NCBI GenBank assembly: GCA_027067965.1
Contig: JAMOUV010000033.1
Span: 1-64,000, forward strand
Direction: 5' to 3'
Length of the DNA stretch: 64,000 nt
Source of the DNA: Flavobacteriales bacterium
GTDB taxonomy: Bacteria; Bacteroidota; Bacteroidia; Flavobacteriales; Flavobacteriaceae
A program made the position numbers and the translations under genes. This document shows positions 34,596 through 43,793 of the stretch, in pieces (the stretch's first letter is position 1; the number at the start of each line of letters is the position of its first letter). The notes beneath the pieces were generated by a model. That model did no database searches, had not been told where the DNA came from, and saw nothing but the letters and a program-made list of their open reading frames with translations.

Positions 34596-35511
34596 AGAAA
34601 CATATCATGTGCCCGTTTTGCTTAAGGAAAGCGTGGACGGTTTACGGATTAAGCCGGACGGTGTGTATGTAGATGCCACCTTCGGTGGCGGCGGTCACAG
34701 CCGGGAGATTCTGAAGCGATTGGGCAAGGAAGGAAAACTGTTTGCTTTCGACAAGGATGAAGATGCCCAAGCCAACCTCATCGACGACCCGCGTTTTACA
34801 TTTATTCGTTCGGATTATCGGTTTTTGAAAAACCATCTGCGGCTTTACGGCATAAAGCAAATCGACGGCTTATTGGCCGATTTGGGCATTTCTTCTCATC
34901 AAATAGATACACAAAACCGGGGCTTCAGCACCCGCTTCGATGCGGATTTGGATATGCGAATGGACCGGGAATCGGACTTCTCGGCCGCGGATGTTTTAAA
35001 CCGTTACGACGAAGATAAATTGACCGAAATTCTATGGCAATACGGTGAATTGAAGAATGCACGAAAAATTGCCAAAAGCATTATCAAATACAGGAATGAA
35101 AAGCCCTTAAAAACAACTTTCGATTTAATCGAAGCATTGCGCCCGCATATTCCTAAAAAAACGGAAAAGAAATTTTTAGCCAAAGTATTTCAGGCCATAC
35201 GAATTGAAGTAAATGGGGAATTGGAATCGCTCAAACGTATGTTAGAACAAGCAAAAGATTTGATTAAGCCGGGCGGGCGTTTGGCGGTAATCACTTATCA
35301 TTCCTTGGAAGACCGGCTTGTGAAGAGGTTTATTCAGTCGGGAAATTTCGAAGGTAAAATTGAAAAGGATTTTTACGGGAATTATTATGTGCCCTTCAAG
35401 AAAGTGGGAAAATTCATCACTCCTTCAAAGGAGGAAATTGAAAAAAATCCGCGTGCGCGGAGTGCCAAGTTACGAATTGCGGAACGAATAGCCGAAAATA
35501 ACCCCGAATGA
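34579..35511 (+). CDS. rsmH: 16S rRNA (cytosine(1402)-N4)-methyltransferase RsmH
   Basis: SAM-dependent methyltransferase modifying C1402 of 16S rRNA. About 310 residues with HVPVLLKESVDGL, the SAM-binding DATFGGGGHSREIL, FAFDKDEDA, LADLGISSHQID, RGFSTRFDADLDMRMD and the C-terminal ITYHSLEDRLVKRFI. ATG 34579 (or 34582) lies within the mraZ 3' end; a TTG three codons earlier is not needed. Downstream, ftsL starts in a 4-base overlap (ATGA). Confidence 0.95.
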   Translation: MMTTNKETYHVPVLLKESVDGLRIKPDGVYVDATFGGGGHSREILKRLGKEGKLFAFDKDEDAQANLIDDPRFTFIRSDYRFLKNHLRLYGIKQIDGLLADLGISSHQIDTQNRGFSTRFDADLDMRMDRESDFSAADVLNRYDEDKLTEILWQYGELKNARKIAKSIIKYRNEKPLKTTFDLIEALRPHIPKKTEKKFLAKVFQAIRIEVNGELESLKRMLEQAKDLIKPGGRLAVITYHSLEDRLVKRFIQSGNFEGKIEKDFYGNYYVPFKKVGKFITPSKEEIEKNPRARSAKLRIAERIAENNPE

Positions 35512-35813
35512 CACTAAAAGATATTTTGCGTTTGGAAATGCTGCGCGGCGAAAAGGCCACCCGCAATTGGCTTTTTCTCTTGGGCATACTGGTTTATATG
35601 TTTATCAGTATTTGGCTCAGTCATGTATCGGAAATCAAAGCCGTAAAAATGTCCAAACTAACGGCCGAAAACCGGCGTTTGCGGTCGGAATATGTGAGTT
35701 TAAAAAGCATGTTGATGCAACAACAATTGCGTTCGAATGTCTATGACAAACTCAAAAACGACGGATTTATCATTCCCAAGCGACCACCGGTTCAAATCGA
35801 ACTCGAAGAATGA
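35508..35813 (+). CDS. ftsL: FtsL-like cell division protein
   Basis: A 101-residue bitopic protein: cytoplasmic part (residues 1-20), one transmembrane helix (about 21-39, LFLLGILVYMFISIWLSH), and a leucine-zipper-like periplasmic coiled coil (about 45-80) with VKMSKLTAENRRLRSEYVSL. Its position between rsmH and the class B PBP gene ftsI and its size match FtsL. It overlaps ftsI by 4 bases. Sequence conservation of FtsL is low, so the call rests on topology and position. Confidence 0.8.
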   Translation: MTLKDILRLEMLRGEKATRNWLFLLGILVYMFISIWLSHVSEIKAVKMSKLTAENRRLRSEYVSLKSMLMQQQLRSNVYDKLKNDGFIIPKRPPVQIELEE

Positions 35814-37561
35814 AAGATTATTTGAAAATAGTAAATATCAGAAGTTTGTTTTTAGCCGCCATGATCTTGGCAGTGGCGGTGGGAATTGTTTATAAATTAT
35901 TTGTCATTGCATTTATCGACGGTCCGGCATATCGCGAATTGGCCAATAAATACACGATTAAAACTTTTAAGGTAAAAGCCGCCCGGGGAAATATTTTTAG
36001 CGAAGACGGTCAGGTATTGGCCGTGACCGTACCCTTATATACCGTACATTTCGATCCGATGGTGATACGGAGCGATAAGGATTATTATAAAAACTTAAAG
36101 AAATTATCCGCCGGATTGGCCGGCATTGTGGGCCATGATTACCGGTATTGGTATAATAAACTTTCCAAGGCGCGAAAAAGAAAAGACAGGTATGTATTTA
36201 TTGCCAAGAACTTGACATTCAAGCAATTCGAACAATTAAAAAAACTTCCTCTCTTGCGACGCGGGCGCATCAAAGGCGGATTGATTTATGAAATAAAATC
36301 GACGCGTAAATATCCTTTCGGCAATATGCTCAAACGCACTATCGGCATATCCACCCCGGCAGCCAAATACGGTTTGGAAGGGGCCTATGACAAAATTTTG
36401 AGCGGAACCGACGGTGAACGACTGAAGCATAAAATCCGGGCAAATGCTTGGAAACCCGTAAATAATTTTAATGAAAAAGAACCTGTGGACGGCCCGGATT
36501 TGATTACCACCATTAACATGCAAATGCAAGACATCGCCCATCAAACTTTATTAAATCAATTGAAAAAATATAAAGCCGACCACGGTATATTGGTGCTGAT
36601 GGAAGTCAAAACGGGTGCCGTCAAGGCCATGGTTAATTTGAAAAGAAATGCTTCGGGAAATTATAGCGAAACGTTAAACTACGCCATTTTCGAAAAATTT
36701 GAACCGGGTTCCTTGTTTAAAACCTTTACTTATTTGGCTTTATTGGAAGACAATAAAATAGATACCGGTTTAACTTTTGAATTGTTTTCTAACCGTTGGA
36801 AATACTACGACCGTCATATCACGGATTCGCATCATTATTCTCATAAAAAAATGACCGTAGCGGAAGCATTTTCCCAAAGTTCAAATATTGTAACGGCCAA
36901 AATGGTGGATAGTTTCTATCGCCGTTCGCCTTCGCAATTTACTAACCGGCTTATCACGGGATTCGGTTTGGGAAACAAATTAAACCTTTCCATTAAAGGC
37001 GAAGCCGACCCTTTGATTCCTACGCCCGGCAGTGACAAGTGGAAAGGATATAAATTAGGCATGATGTCATTCGGATATACCGTAGGGCTAACTCCCATTC
37101 AGATATTGACCTATTATAATGGCATTGCGAATGGCGGAAAAGTATTAAAACCATATTTCGTCAAAGAAATACGCAAGAACGGCCAAATTATTCAATCCAC
37201 CGATCCGCAGGTAATTAATAGTTCGATGGCGTCGAAAAAGAATATTGAAATCATGCAAAAACTCATGCGAAAAGTGGTGAGGGAAGGAACCGCCAGAAAT
37301 ATTAATTCACCTTACGTGCAAATTGCCGGAAAAACCGGTACCACACAAACGGATTATTGGACGGGCCACACACAGTATATCGCTTCGTTTGCCGGATTTT
37401 TCCCTTATGAAGATCCTACCTATTCCATGATAGTTGTTGTGCACAAGCCCGACCCCAAAACGGGTTATTACGGCAATGTGGTGGCCGGCAAGGTCTTTCA
37501 AGAAGTAGCCGAACAGGTATATGGCATCACACCAAGAAAACTTATTGTCAAAGCGGAATGA
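35810..37561 (+). CDS. ftsI: division-specific peptidoglycan transpeptidase (class B PBP, FtsI/PBP3)
   Basis: Membrane-anchored transpeptidase of the divisome, 583 residues. One N-terminal helix (residues about 8-30), a PBP dimerisation domain with KTFKVKAARGNIFSEDGQVLA, then the penicillin-binding domain with S301-L-F-K304 in FEPGSLFKTF, the S-x-N motif in FSQSSNIVTAKM, and K508-T-G in IAGKTGTTQTD. It ends soon after the transpeptidase domain ([16 protein letters not shown]), without the PASTA domain seen on many Bacteroidota FtsI proteins. It overlaps ftsL and murE by 4 bases each. Confidence 0.92.
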   Translation: MKDYLKIVNIRSLFLAAMILAVAVGIVYKLFVIAFIDGPAYRELANKYTIKTFKVKAARGNIFSEDGQVLAVTVPLYTVHFDPMVIRSDKDYYKNLKKLSAGLAGIVGHDYRYWYNKLSKARKRKDRYVFIAKNLTFKQFEQLKKLPLLRRGRIKGGLIYEIKSTRKYPFGNMLKRTIGISTPAAKYGLEGAYDKILSGTDGERLKHKIRANAWKPVNNFNEKEPVDGPDLITTINMQMQDIAHQTLLNQLKKYKADHGILVLMEVKTGAVKAMVNLKRNASGNYSETLNYAIFEKFEPGSLFKTFTYLALLEDNKIDTGLTFELFSNRWKYYDRHITDSHHYSHKKMTVAEAFSQSSNIVTAKMVDSFYRRSPSQFTNRLITGFGLGNKLNLSIKGEADPLIPTPGSDKWKGYKLGMMSFGYTVGLTPIQILTYYNGIANGGKVLKPYFVKEIRKNGQIIQSTDPQVINSSMASKKNIEIMQKLMRKVVREGTARNINSPYVQIAGKTGTTQTDYWTGHTQYIASFAGFFPYEDPTYSMIVVVHKPDPKTGYYGNVVAGKVFQEVAEQVYGITPRKLIVKAE

Positions 37562-39012
37562 AAAAATGGGATAGACATATTACCGATAAACTGAAAATCC
37601 GGAAAATATCCGGCACAATACCCGACGAAATTGCCGGACTTACCGATGATTCCCGCAAAGTGGTTCCCGGCGGCGTGTTTATTGCCGTAAAAGGACCCGT
37701 GGCCGACGGACATGATTATATCGAACAAGCGGTAAAAAAAGGCGCATCTGTTATTATAAGCGAAAGAGATGTAAATGTGCCGGATCATGTTTATTTAATA
37801 ACCGTTGAAGATTCTCGCAAGGCATTGGCCGAATTGGCCGGATGGTATTACGATTATCCGTCCCGCCGCTTAAAACTCACCGGCATTACGGGAACCAACG
37901 GCAAGACGAGTGTAGCCACTATGCTTTACAAACTCTTTCGTAGAGCGGGATTTATTTCGGGTTTGATTTCCACCATTGAAATCAAAATCGGAGACGAAAG
38001 TCTTCCTACAAGGAATACCACGCCGGGCATTTTGGAATTGAACCGGATTTTGGCCGAAATGGTTTCGCAAGGAGTAGAATATGCTTTTATGGAAGTCAGT
38101 TCGCATGGAATCGATCAAGGAAGAATCATGGGCATCACATTCAGCGGCGGCGTTTTTACCAATCTAACTCATGAACACTTGGATTATCACGGAGATTTTA
38201 TCACCTACCGGGATGTAAAGAAAAAATTCTTCGACCGCTTGCCCGAAACGGCATTTGCATTGACCAATAAAGACGATAAAAACGGATTGTTTATGCTGCA
38301 AAATACCCGGGCAAAAAAATATACCTACGGCATCAAGAATCCGGCTGATTTCAAAACCGAAGTCATGGAAATGGATTTTAGCGGCATGTTGCTGAAAATC
38401 AACGGCAAAGAAGTTTGGACCAAATTAACGGGAATTTTCAATGCTTATAATTTAACCGCTGTTTACGGCGCGTCGGTGCTTTTAGGCATTCCTTCGGACG
38501 ATGCCTTGGTTTATCTAAGCGAATTGGAAGGACCCGACGGGCGTTTTGAGCGTGTGACGGCTCCCGACGGACGCATTGCCATCATTGATTACGCCCATAC
38601 ACCGGATGCATTGGAAAACGTATTGAAAACCATTGCCGGTATCCGGAAAAAAAATCAACAAATTATTACCGTAGTAGGCGCAGGGGGCGATCGAGACAAG
38701 GAAAAGCGCCCTAAAATGGCTCGAACGGCGGCACGTTTGAGCGATTGGGTCATCCTGACGTCAGATAATCCGCGAACCGAAAATCCGGCAGCCATATTAC
38801 ATGATATGTTGCAAGGAATAGGTCCCGAAGACAATTATAAAACCTTGGTCATCGAAGACCGGAGTCAGGCCATCAAAGCCGCCGCCCGGTATGCAAGAGA
38901 AGGCGATATTATTTTGATTGCCGGAAAAGGACACGAAACCTATCAAATTATAGGTAAAGAGAAAAGATATTTCAACGACAAGGAAGAAATAATCAAATAT
39001 TTTAATTCGTAA
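37558..39012 (+). CDS. murE: UDP-MurNAc-tripeptide synthetase MurE (meso-DAP adding)
   Basis: Cytoplasmic ligase adding meso-diaminopimelate to UDP-MurNAc-L-Ala-D-Glu. All three Mur ligase domains are present in 484 residues: the N-terminal UDP-binding part with [19 protein letters not shown]; the central ATPase domain with [15 protein letters not shown] and [12 protein letters not shown]; and the C-terminal domain with [15 protein letters not shown]-type sequence and D403-N-P-R406 in [11 protein letters not shown], the signature for meso-DAP specificity. A full, normal MurE here contrasts with the reduced MurD-like protein downstream. It starts in a 4-base overlap with ftsI. Confidence 0.95.
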   Translation: MKKWDRHITDKLKIRKISGTIPDEIAGLTDDSRKVVPGGVFIAVKGPVADGHDYIEQAVKKGASVIISERDVNVPDHVYLITVEDSRKALAELAGWYYDYPSRRLKLTGITGTNGKTSVATMLYKLFRRAGFISGLISTIEIKIGDESLPTRNTTPGILELNRILAEMVSQGVEYAFMEVSSHGIDQGRIMGITFSGGVFTNLTHEHLDYHGDFITYRDVKKKFFDRLPETAFALTNKDDKNGLFMLQNTRAKKYTYGIKNPADFKTEVMEMDFSGMLLKINGKEVWTKLTGIFNAYNLTAVYGASVLLGIPSDDALVYLSELEGPDGRFERVTAPDGRIAIIDYAHTPDALENVLKTIAGIRKKNQQIITVVGAGGDRDKEKRPKMARTAARLSDWVILTSDNPRTENPAAILHDMLQGIGPEDNYKTLVIEDRSQAIKAAARYAREGDIILIAGKGHETYQIIGKEKRYFNDKEEIIKYFNS

Positions 39013-39016
39013 ATAT

Positions 39017-40243
39017 ATGTTATATCATTTATTTGACTTTCTGAATTCCCATTATGATATTCCCGGCGCCGGATTGTTTCAGTATATCAGTTTCCGGTCG
39101 GCAATGGCTTTTACCATCGCATTTTTAATCAGTTTGATTTACGGAAAAAAACTTATTGCTATTCTACGCAGGCAACAAATCGGCGAAAATGTGCGTGATT
39201 TGGGGCTCGACGGTCAAAAAGCCAAAGAAGGCACCCCAACTATGGGCGGGCTTATGATTATTATTTCCACATTGATTGCCGTATTGTTGCTCAACGATTT
39301 GACCAACCCTTATATTCAATTATTGATTTTGACTTTAATTTGGATGGGCACCATCGGTTTTATCGATGATTATATCAAAGTCATCAAAAAAGACAAAACG
39401 GGTTTACGCGGTAAATTCAAAATTTTCGGTCAGGTCGGTCTGGGTGTAATTATCGCATTGGCAGTGTATTTTCATCCGGAAATCAACATCAAGACAAAGA
39501 ATTATCAAGTAAGCATCGAAGAAAAATCAAGAAATATTTCCAAGGCCTTTAATCCGCCCGAAAAGAGTCTGAAAACCACCTTGCCGGGATTTAAACATAA
39601 CGAATTTAATTACGAATGGTTTCTCCCGAAAAGTTTGAGGGGAAATTTATGGATCAAACTTCTATTGTTTATTTTTGTGGTGACCTTCATTATTACGGCG
39701 GTTTCCAACGGAGTTAATCTCACGGACGGAATCGACGGCTTGGCGGCGGGGACTTCAGCCATCGCCATCGGTGCACTTGCCATCTTGGCTTGGATTTCGG
39801 GCAACTTGATTTTTGCCGATTATCTAAACATTATGTACATACCCGGCGTAGGCGAAATTTCCGTGTTTTTGGCCGGATTCATCGGGGCATTGCTCGGTTT
39901 CTTGTGGTATAATGCCTATCCCGCCTATATTTTTATGGGCGATACGGGAAGTCTTACCATCGGAGCCATTATTGCGGTTATTTCCATATTTATTCGAAAA
40001 GAATTATTACTTCCGCTCCTGGGCGGCGTATTTCTTATCGAGAATTTATCGGTTATTCTTCAAACCCGCTATTTTAAATATACCCGAAAAAAATACGGCG
40101 AAGGAAGAAGAATTTTTAAAATGGCACCCATTCATCATCATTTTCAGAAAATGGGTTTGCACGAAAATAAAATTGTAGTCAGATTTTGGATTGTGGCCAT
40201 GTTATTGGCGGTTTTGAGTATAGCATTATTAAAAGTCAGGTAA
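39017..40243 (+). CDS. mraY: phospho-N-acetylmuramoyl-pentapeptide-transferase MraY
   Basis: Integral membrane enzyme transferring phospho-MurNAc-pentapeptide to undecaprenyl phosphate (lipid I synthesis). It has 408 residues, about ten transmembrane helices, and the motifs [32 protein letters not shown] (the catalytic DD pair), [33 protein letters not shown] and [12 protein letters not shown] (the HHH motif). It includes the extra periplasmic stretch between helices typical of Bacteroidota MraY. It ends 2 bases before the MurD-like gene. Confidence 0.97.
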   Translation: MLYHLFDFLNSHYDIPGAGLFQYISFRSAMAFTIAFLISLIYGKKLIAILRRQQIGENVRDLGLDGQKAKEGTPTMGGLMIIISTLIAVLLLNDLTNPYIQLLILTLIWMGTIGFIDDYIKVIKKDKTGLRGKFKIFGQVGLGVIIALAVYFHPEINIKTKNYQVSIEEKSRNISKAFNPPEKSLKTTLPGFKHNEFNYEWFLPKSLRGNLWIKLLLFIFVVTFIITAVSNGVNLTDGIDGLAAGTSAIAIGALAILAWISGNLIFADYLNIMYIPGVGEISVFLAGFIGALLGFLWYNAYPAYIFMGDTGSLTIGAIIAVISIFIRKELLLPLLGGVFLIENLSVILQTRYFKYTRKKYGEGRRIFKMAPIHHHFQKMGLHENKIVVRFWIVAMLLAVLSIALLKVR

Positions 40244-40245
40244 TT

Positions 40246-40782
40246 ATGAAAGAATTGATTATAAAATATCACGGTGATACGTTGGCAGCGAAAATCAAAT
40301 ACGGACTACCCGTAGGCGAAAAGGCCGTGAAGTATGCCAAATGTTTTGAAAATAAATATCCGCCTTACCGGATGAAAATGAGCGGAAAACATAATGGCGT
40401 GGTATTGATAAACGACAGTGGGGCTTCGGGTATTCATGCCACTTATTTCAGTTTGCAACAAATTAATGCGCCCGTCATTTGGATTGTTTGGAATGACGAA
40501 GCAGATGCAGCATTCGAGCAAATGGATTTGGCTTTGTTACACCGGGTCAAAAAGATTATCGTAATCGGCAAAGCATATTTAAAATTGGATTATTTGTTCG
40601 GACAAGAAACCTGTGTCGAAGAAGCCGGATATCTGGAAGATGCATTCCGGCGTGCTTTGAAAGATGCCCAAGCGGGAGATTATATTTTGTTTTCGCCCGC
40701 CACCAAAAAAATTGAAGGAATCGGTTCCAGCAAGGAACTTTATGAGCATACCGAAAAAGTATTAAAAAAATATATCAAATAA
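40246..40782 (+). CDS. stand-alone MurD C-terminal-domain-like protein at the murD position
   Basis: A 178-residue protein between mraY and ftsW, where Bacteroidota carry full murD (about 440-450 residues). It matches only the C-terminal Mur ligase domain: PPYRMKMSGKHNGVVLINDS (residues 39-58), then IHATYFSLQQINAPVIWIVW, VKKIIVIGK and the EDAFRRALKDAQAGDYILFSPA helix-strand. The N-terminal UDP-binding and central ATPase domains are absent. In the retained domain, the usual INDSKATN reads INDSGASG, the GG-x-DKG glutamate-binding loop reads VWNDEADA, and SPACASFD reads SPATKKIE, so the residues that contact D-Glu in MurD are lost. It can hardly ligate D-Glu alone. ATG 40246 follows mraY by 2 bases, and the stop shares a base with the ftsW start. 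Codon use matches neighbours, so it is maintained rather than decaying. Confidence 0.75.
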   Translation: MKELIIKYHGDTLAAKIKYGLPVGEKAVKYAKCFENKYPPYRMKMSGKHNGVVLINDSGASGIHATYFSLQQINAPVIWIVWNDEADAAFEQMDLALLHRVKKIIVIGKAYLKLDYLFGQETCVEEAGYLEDAFRRALKDAQAGDYILFSPATKKIEGIGSSKELYEHTEKVLKKYIK

Positions 40783-41954
40783 TGCCGGAAAGACTGAAAA
40801 ATTTGAAAATTTACATCAAGGGCGACCCCGCCTTGGCGGGAATCGGACTCTTATTGGTATTGATATCATTTGCGGTGGTTTTCAGTACCAGCAGTAATTT
40901 GGTGAACATTTATCAAACCCATTCGCATTGGTTTTATTTGCTCAAACATACCATCCTTATTGCTACCGCCATCTTTTTATTTATAGTTAGCATGCATCTC
41001 CCGGTGGAATATTTGCGAAAATCCATTCCCGTTTTGATGATATTGACCGTATTATTGCTTGTTTACACTTTATTTTTCGGCATTTCGGCTAACGGCGACA
41101 CGGCACGGCGATGGATTAAAATTCCTTTTGCCACCATTCAACCTTCGTTTATTGCCATGTATGTATTGATGATTTTTACCGCCGATTTTTTGGATAAAAT
41201 AAAAAATAAAAAAACCACCTTATTGGAGGATTTCAAAACCTATTGGGCTTGGGTCTTCCTTAGCATCGGCTTGATAATGCCGGCAAACAATTCGACGGCC
41301 GCTCTTATCTTGGGCATGATTTTCATTATTTTATTTGTCGGTGGATATTCGTTTGGAAAATTAACGGTAATTCTTCTTACGGGTATTGCCCTGATCGGTA
41401 TTTATTATGGATTGGCCAAGGCATTTCCCCGATATATACCCAACCGGTTCGAAACCGCCGAAAGCCGTATCAAAGAATTTCTGGGAATAGGAGACGATGA
41501 GAAGAAAGCAAAAAAAGTATTCGAATTGGACCAACCCACCCGTGCCAAAATGGCCATTGCTTCGGGCGGATTGATACGATGGGCACCGGGAAAAAGCGTA
41601 CAAAAAAATATGCTTTCGCAATCTTCGTCGGATTTTGTATATGCCGTCATTATTGAAGAATACGGGGTGTTGTTAGGCGGTATAGGGATTTTGTTTTTAT
41701 ATCTGTTTTTATTTGTCAGAATTTGGATTATCGCTTATAACTTGAAATCTTATTTCAAAAAAATACTGGTATTGGCCTTGGGCTTGCCCATTATCATTCA
41801 GGCCTTGATTAATATGAGTGTGGCCACGGGATTAATTCCCGTTACCGGCCAACCGCTGCCCTTGATTAGCATGGGAGGGACGAGCATCATGATGACGGGA
41901 TTGATACTGGGAATCATTGTGAAAATCAGTGAAGATATTTATGAAGATGAGTGA
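40782..41954 (+). CDS. ftsW: septal peptidoglycan polymerase FtsW (SEDS family)
   Basis: Lipid II glycosyltransferase of the divisome, 390 residues with about ten transmembrane helices. Recognisable SEDS motifs are GDTARRWIKIPFATIQPSFIAM, LIMPANNSTAALILGM, RAKMAIASGGLIRWAPGKSVQKN, LSQSSSDFVYAVIIEEYG with the essential acidic region, and the C-terminal VATGLIPVTGQPLPLISMGGTS. The A of its ATG is the last base of the upstream stop codon. It overlaps murG by 8-14 bases. Confidence 0.94.
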   Translation: MPERLKNLKIYIKGDPALAGIGLLLVLISFAVVFSTSSNLVNIYQTHSHWFYLLKHTILIATAIFLFIVSMHLPVEYLRKSIPVLMILTVLLLVYTLFFGISANGDTARRWIKIPFATIQPSFIAMYVLMIFTADFLDKIKNKKTTLLEDFKTYWAWVFLSIGLIMPANNSTAALILGMIFIILFVGGYSFGKLTVILLTGIALIGIYYGLAKAFPRYIPNRFETAESRIKEFLGIGDDEKKAKKVFELDQPTRAKMAIASGGLIRWAPGKSVQKNMLSQSSSDFVYAVIIEEYGVLLGGIGILFLYLFLFVRIWIIAYNLKSYFKKILVLALGLPIIIQALINMSVATGLIPVTGQPLPLISMGGTSIMMTGLILGIIVKISEDIYEDE

Positions 41955-43062
41955 CCGAAAGCATACATATAAATTCTTAATCAGCGGAGGTGGCACCGGA
42001 GGTCATATTTTTCCGGCTTTGAGCATTGCGGGCGAGATTAAAAAACGCTTGCCCGACGCGGAGATTTTATTTGCCGGAGCCGAAAATCGCATGGAAATGC
42101 AACGTGTGCCCCAAGCGGGTTATGAAATTGTCGGGCTTCCCATTGCCGGATTGCAACGAAAATTGACGCCCAAAAATCTCATGCTTCCGGTTAAAATCAT
42201 CAAAAGCATCATGAAAGCGAAGGATTTAATCAAATCCTTCCGGCCCGATGCGGTTATCGGAACGGGCGGCTATGCATCGGCACCGGTGGTTTGGATGGCT
42301 CAACAAATGAAAATTCCCACTTATATTCAGGAACAAAATTCCTATCCCGGCATCACCAACCGCTTTTTGGGAAAGAAAGCGAGAAAAATTTTTACGGCCT
42401 ATGACGAAGCCGCACAATATTTTCCTGCCGGTAAAGTCATTATGACGGGCAATCCGGTGCGGCCCGAAATCAAAGAAGTATCCCTGACCCCGAAAGATTA
42501 TCACGCTTTCGGATTGAAGGAAAATTTGCCCGTCGTATTGATATTGGGCGGAAGTTTGGGTTCGGCAATCATCAACCGGTATGTGGCGCAATGGGTTGAA
42601 AATTCTTCGGCCAAGCCCGGTTTTCAACTGCTGTGGCAAACCGGAAAACTCTACTACGACCGCTATAAAAATTTGGAAAACGAATACGTCAAAATCGTTC
42701 CCTTTATTAAAGAAATGAACAAGGCCTATAGTTTGGCGGATCTCATCGTTTCGCGTGCGGGCGCCGGCACGCTTTCGGAACTTGCCTTGGTAGGTAAACC
42801 CGTTATTTTAATTCCTTCGCGCAATGTGAGCGAAGACCATCAAACCAAAAATGCCAAAGCGCTTGAAAAAAGAAATGCCGCCATTTTGCTTCCCGAAGAA
42901 CAATTGGACGAGTTGTTTGAACGAATTGCCGGCCTACTCACGGATGAAAAACGACGAAAAGAATTATTGGAAAATATCATGCAAACGGCCAAGCCGGATG
43001 CTGTGGAAGAGATAGTCGATCATATATTGAAGGATATAGAAATAAATTCCAATCCGGATTAA
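41947..43062 (+). CDS. murG: UDP-GlcNAc--undecaprenyl-pyrophosphoryl-MurNAc-pentapeptide GlcNAc transferase MurG
   Basis: GT28 glycosyltransferase making lipid II at the inner membrane face. The 371-residue protein starts MSDRKHTYKFLISGGGTGGHIFPAL, the diagnostic glycine-rich loop, then GTGGYASAPVVWMAQQMKIPTYIQEQNSYPGITNRFL, TGNPVRPEI, LILGGSLGSAIINR and the C-domain SRAGAGTLSELALVGKPVILIPS. ATG 41947 is taken; ATG 41941 or GTG 41929 would add a few residues. In Bacteroidota murC normally follows; here ftsQ starts directly at the next base after the stop. Confidence 0.95.
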   Translation: MSDRKHTYKFLISGGGTGGHIFPALSIAGEIKKRLPDAEILFAGAENRMEMQRVPQAGYEIVGLPIAGLQRKLTPKNLMLPVKIIKSIMKAKDLIKSFRPDAVIGTGGYASAPVVWMAQQMKIPTYIQEQNSYPGITNRFLGKKARKIFTAYDEAAQYFPAGKVIMTGNPVRPEIKEVSLTPKDYHAFGLKENLPVVLILGGSLGSAIINRYVAQWVENSSAKPGFQLLWQTGKLYYDRYKNLENEYVKIVPFIKEMNKAYSLADLIVSRAGAGTLSELALVGKPVILIPSRNVSEDHQTKNAKALEKRNAAILLPEEQLDELFERIAGLLTDEKRRKELLENIMQTAKPDAVEEIVDHILKDIEINSNPD

Positions 43063-43782
43063 ATGAAGAAAAAATTCGTACATATCGGCATCGTAAGTTT
43101 TTGGATTATAATTTTCATGGGAATTGTCTCGTGGGCATGGATAGCCAATGCCAAATTCGCACTAAAAAAGCCGGAAAATTACGAAGTGCATATTTATCCG
43201 CAAGACAAATCCTATATCACCGAAAAAGAAGTGGTCGAATTAATAAAAAAATATGATATCAAAGATACGAACGATGTAGTCCGGAGCCGAATAGTGGAAT
43301 CCCGATTGGAACAACATCCTTTTATCGATAATGCCGAAGCATATATCAATACGAAAGGCAAGCTGGCGGTAGAGATTACTCAATTCGAACCCTGGGCTTA
43401 TGTGGATTTCGGTTCCTACCGGAAAATGATGGATAAGAAGGGTTATATTAAACCCGTACCTGCCCGGGAAAAACCCGAATTACCGGTGATTTTCGGCATT
43501 TATTCCGACCGGGATATCAGGGAACTCTATCCGTTGATCAAAGATTTGAAACAAGATAGTTTTTATCACCATAGAATCAAATCGATTGCATTGCGTCGAA
43601 ATGGTATTTATTTGAAACTCAACGACTTTGCGCCGGAAATTAATCTGGGCGGAATGGATGCTTACCGGACAAAACTCGGCAAAGCCAAGGATATGATCCG
43701 CGTATTAAATCAACAAAAAAAGACCCGTTTATACAAACAGGTAGATGTAAGTTATCAAGGTCAAATTATTTGTAAAAAATAA
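43063..43782 (+). CDS. ftsQ: cell division protein FtsQ
   Basis: Bitopic divisome protein of 239 residues. It has a short lysine-rich N-terminus, a transmembrane helix (about 8-30, IGIVSFWIIIFMGIVSWAW), a POTRA-like domain (residues about 45-115: EVHIYPQDKSYITEKEVVELI, VVRSRIVESRLEQHPFIDNAEAYI) and the beta domain with LAVEITQFEPWAYVDF, DKKGYIKPVPAREKPELPVI and VSYQGQIICKK at the end. The ATG directly follows the murG stop. Size and domains are normal for Bacteroidota FtsQ. Confidence 0.88.
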   Translation: MKKKFVHIGIVSFWIIIFMGIVSWAWIANAKFALKKPENYEVHIYPQDKSYITEKEVVELIKKYDIKDTNDVVRSRIVESRLEQHPFIDNAEAYINTKGKLAVEITQFEPWAYVDFGSYRKMMDKKGYIKPVPAREKPELPVIFGIYSDRDIRELYPLIKDLKQDSFYHHRIKSIALRRNGIYLKLNDFAPEINLGGMDAYRTKLGKAKDMIRVLNQQKKTRLYKQVDVSYQGQIICKK

Positions 43783-43793
43783 GCACATCACAT

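Noticed and set aside
40186-40245. Longer N-terminus for the MurD-like gene, starting inside mraY
   Set aside because: It would overlap the mraY end by more than 50 bases and adds no Mur ligase sequence; ATG 40246 fits the compact operon spacing.
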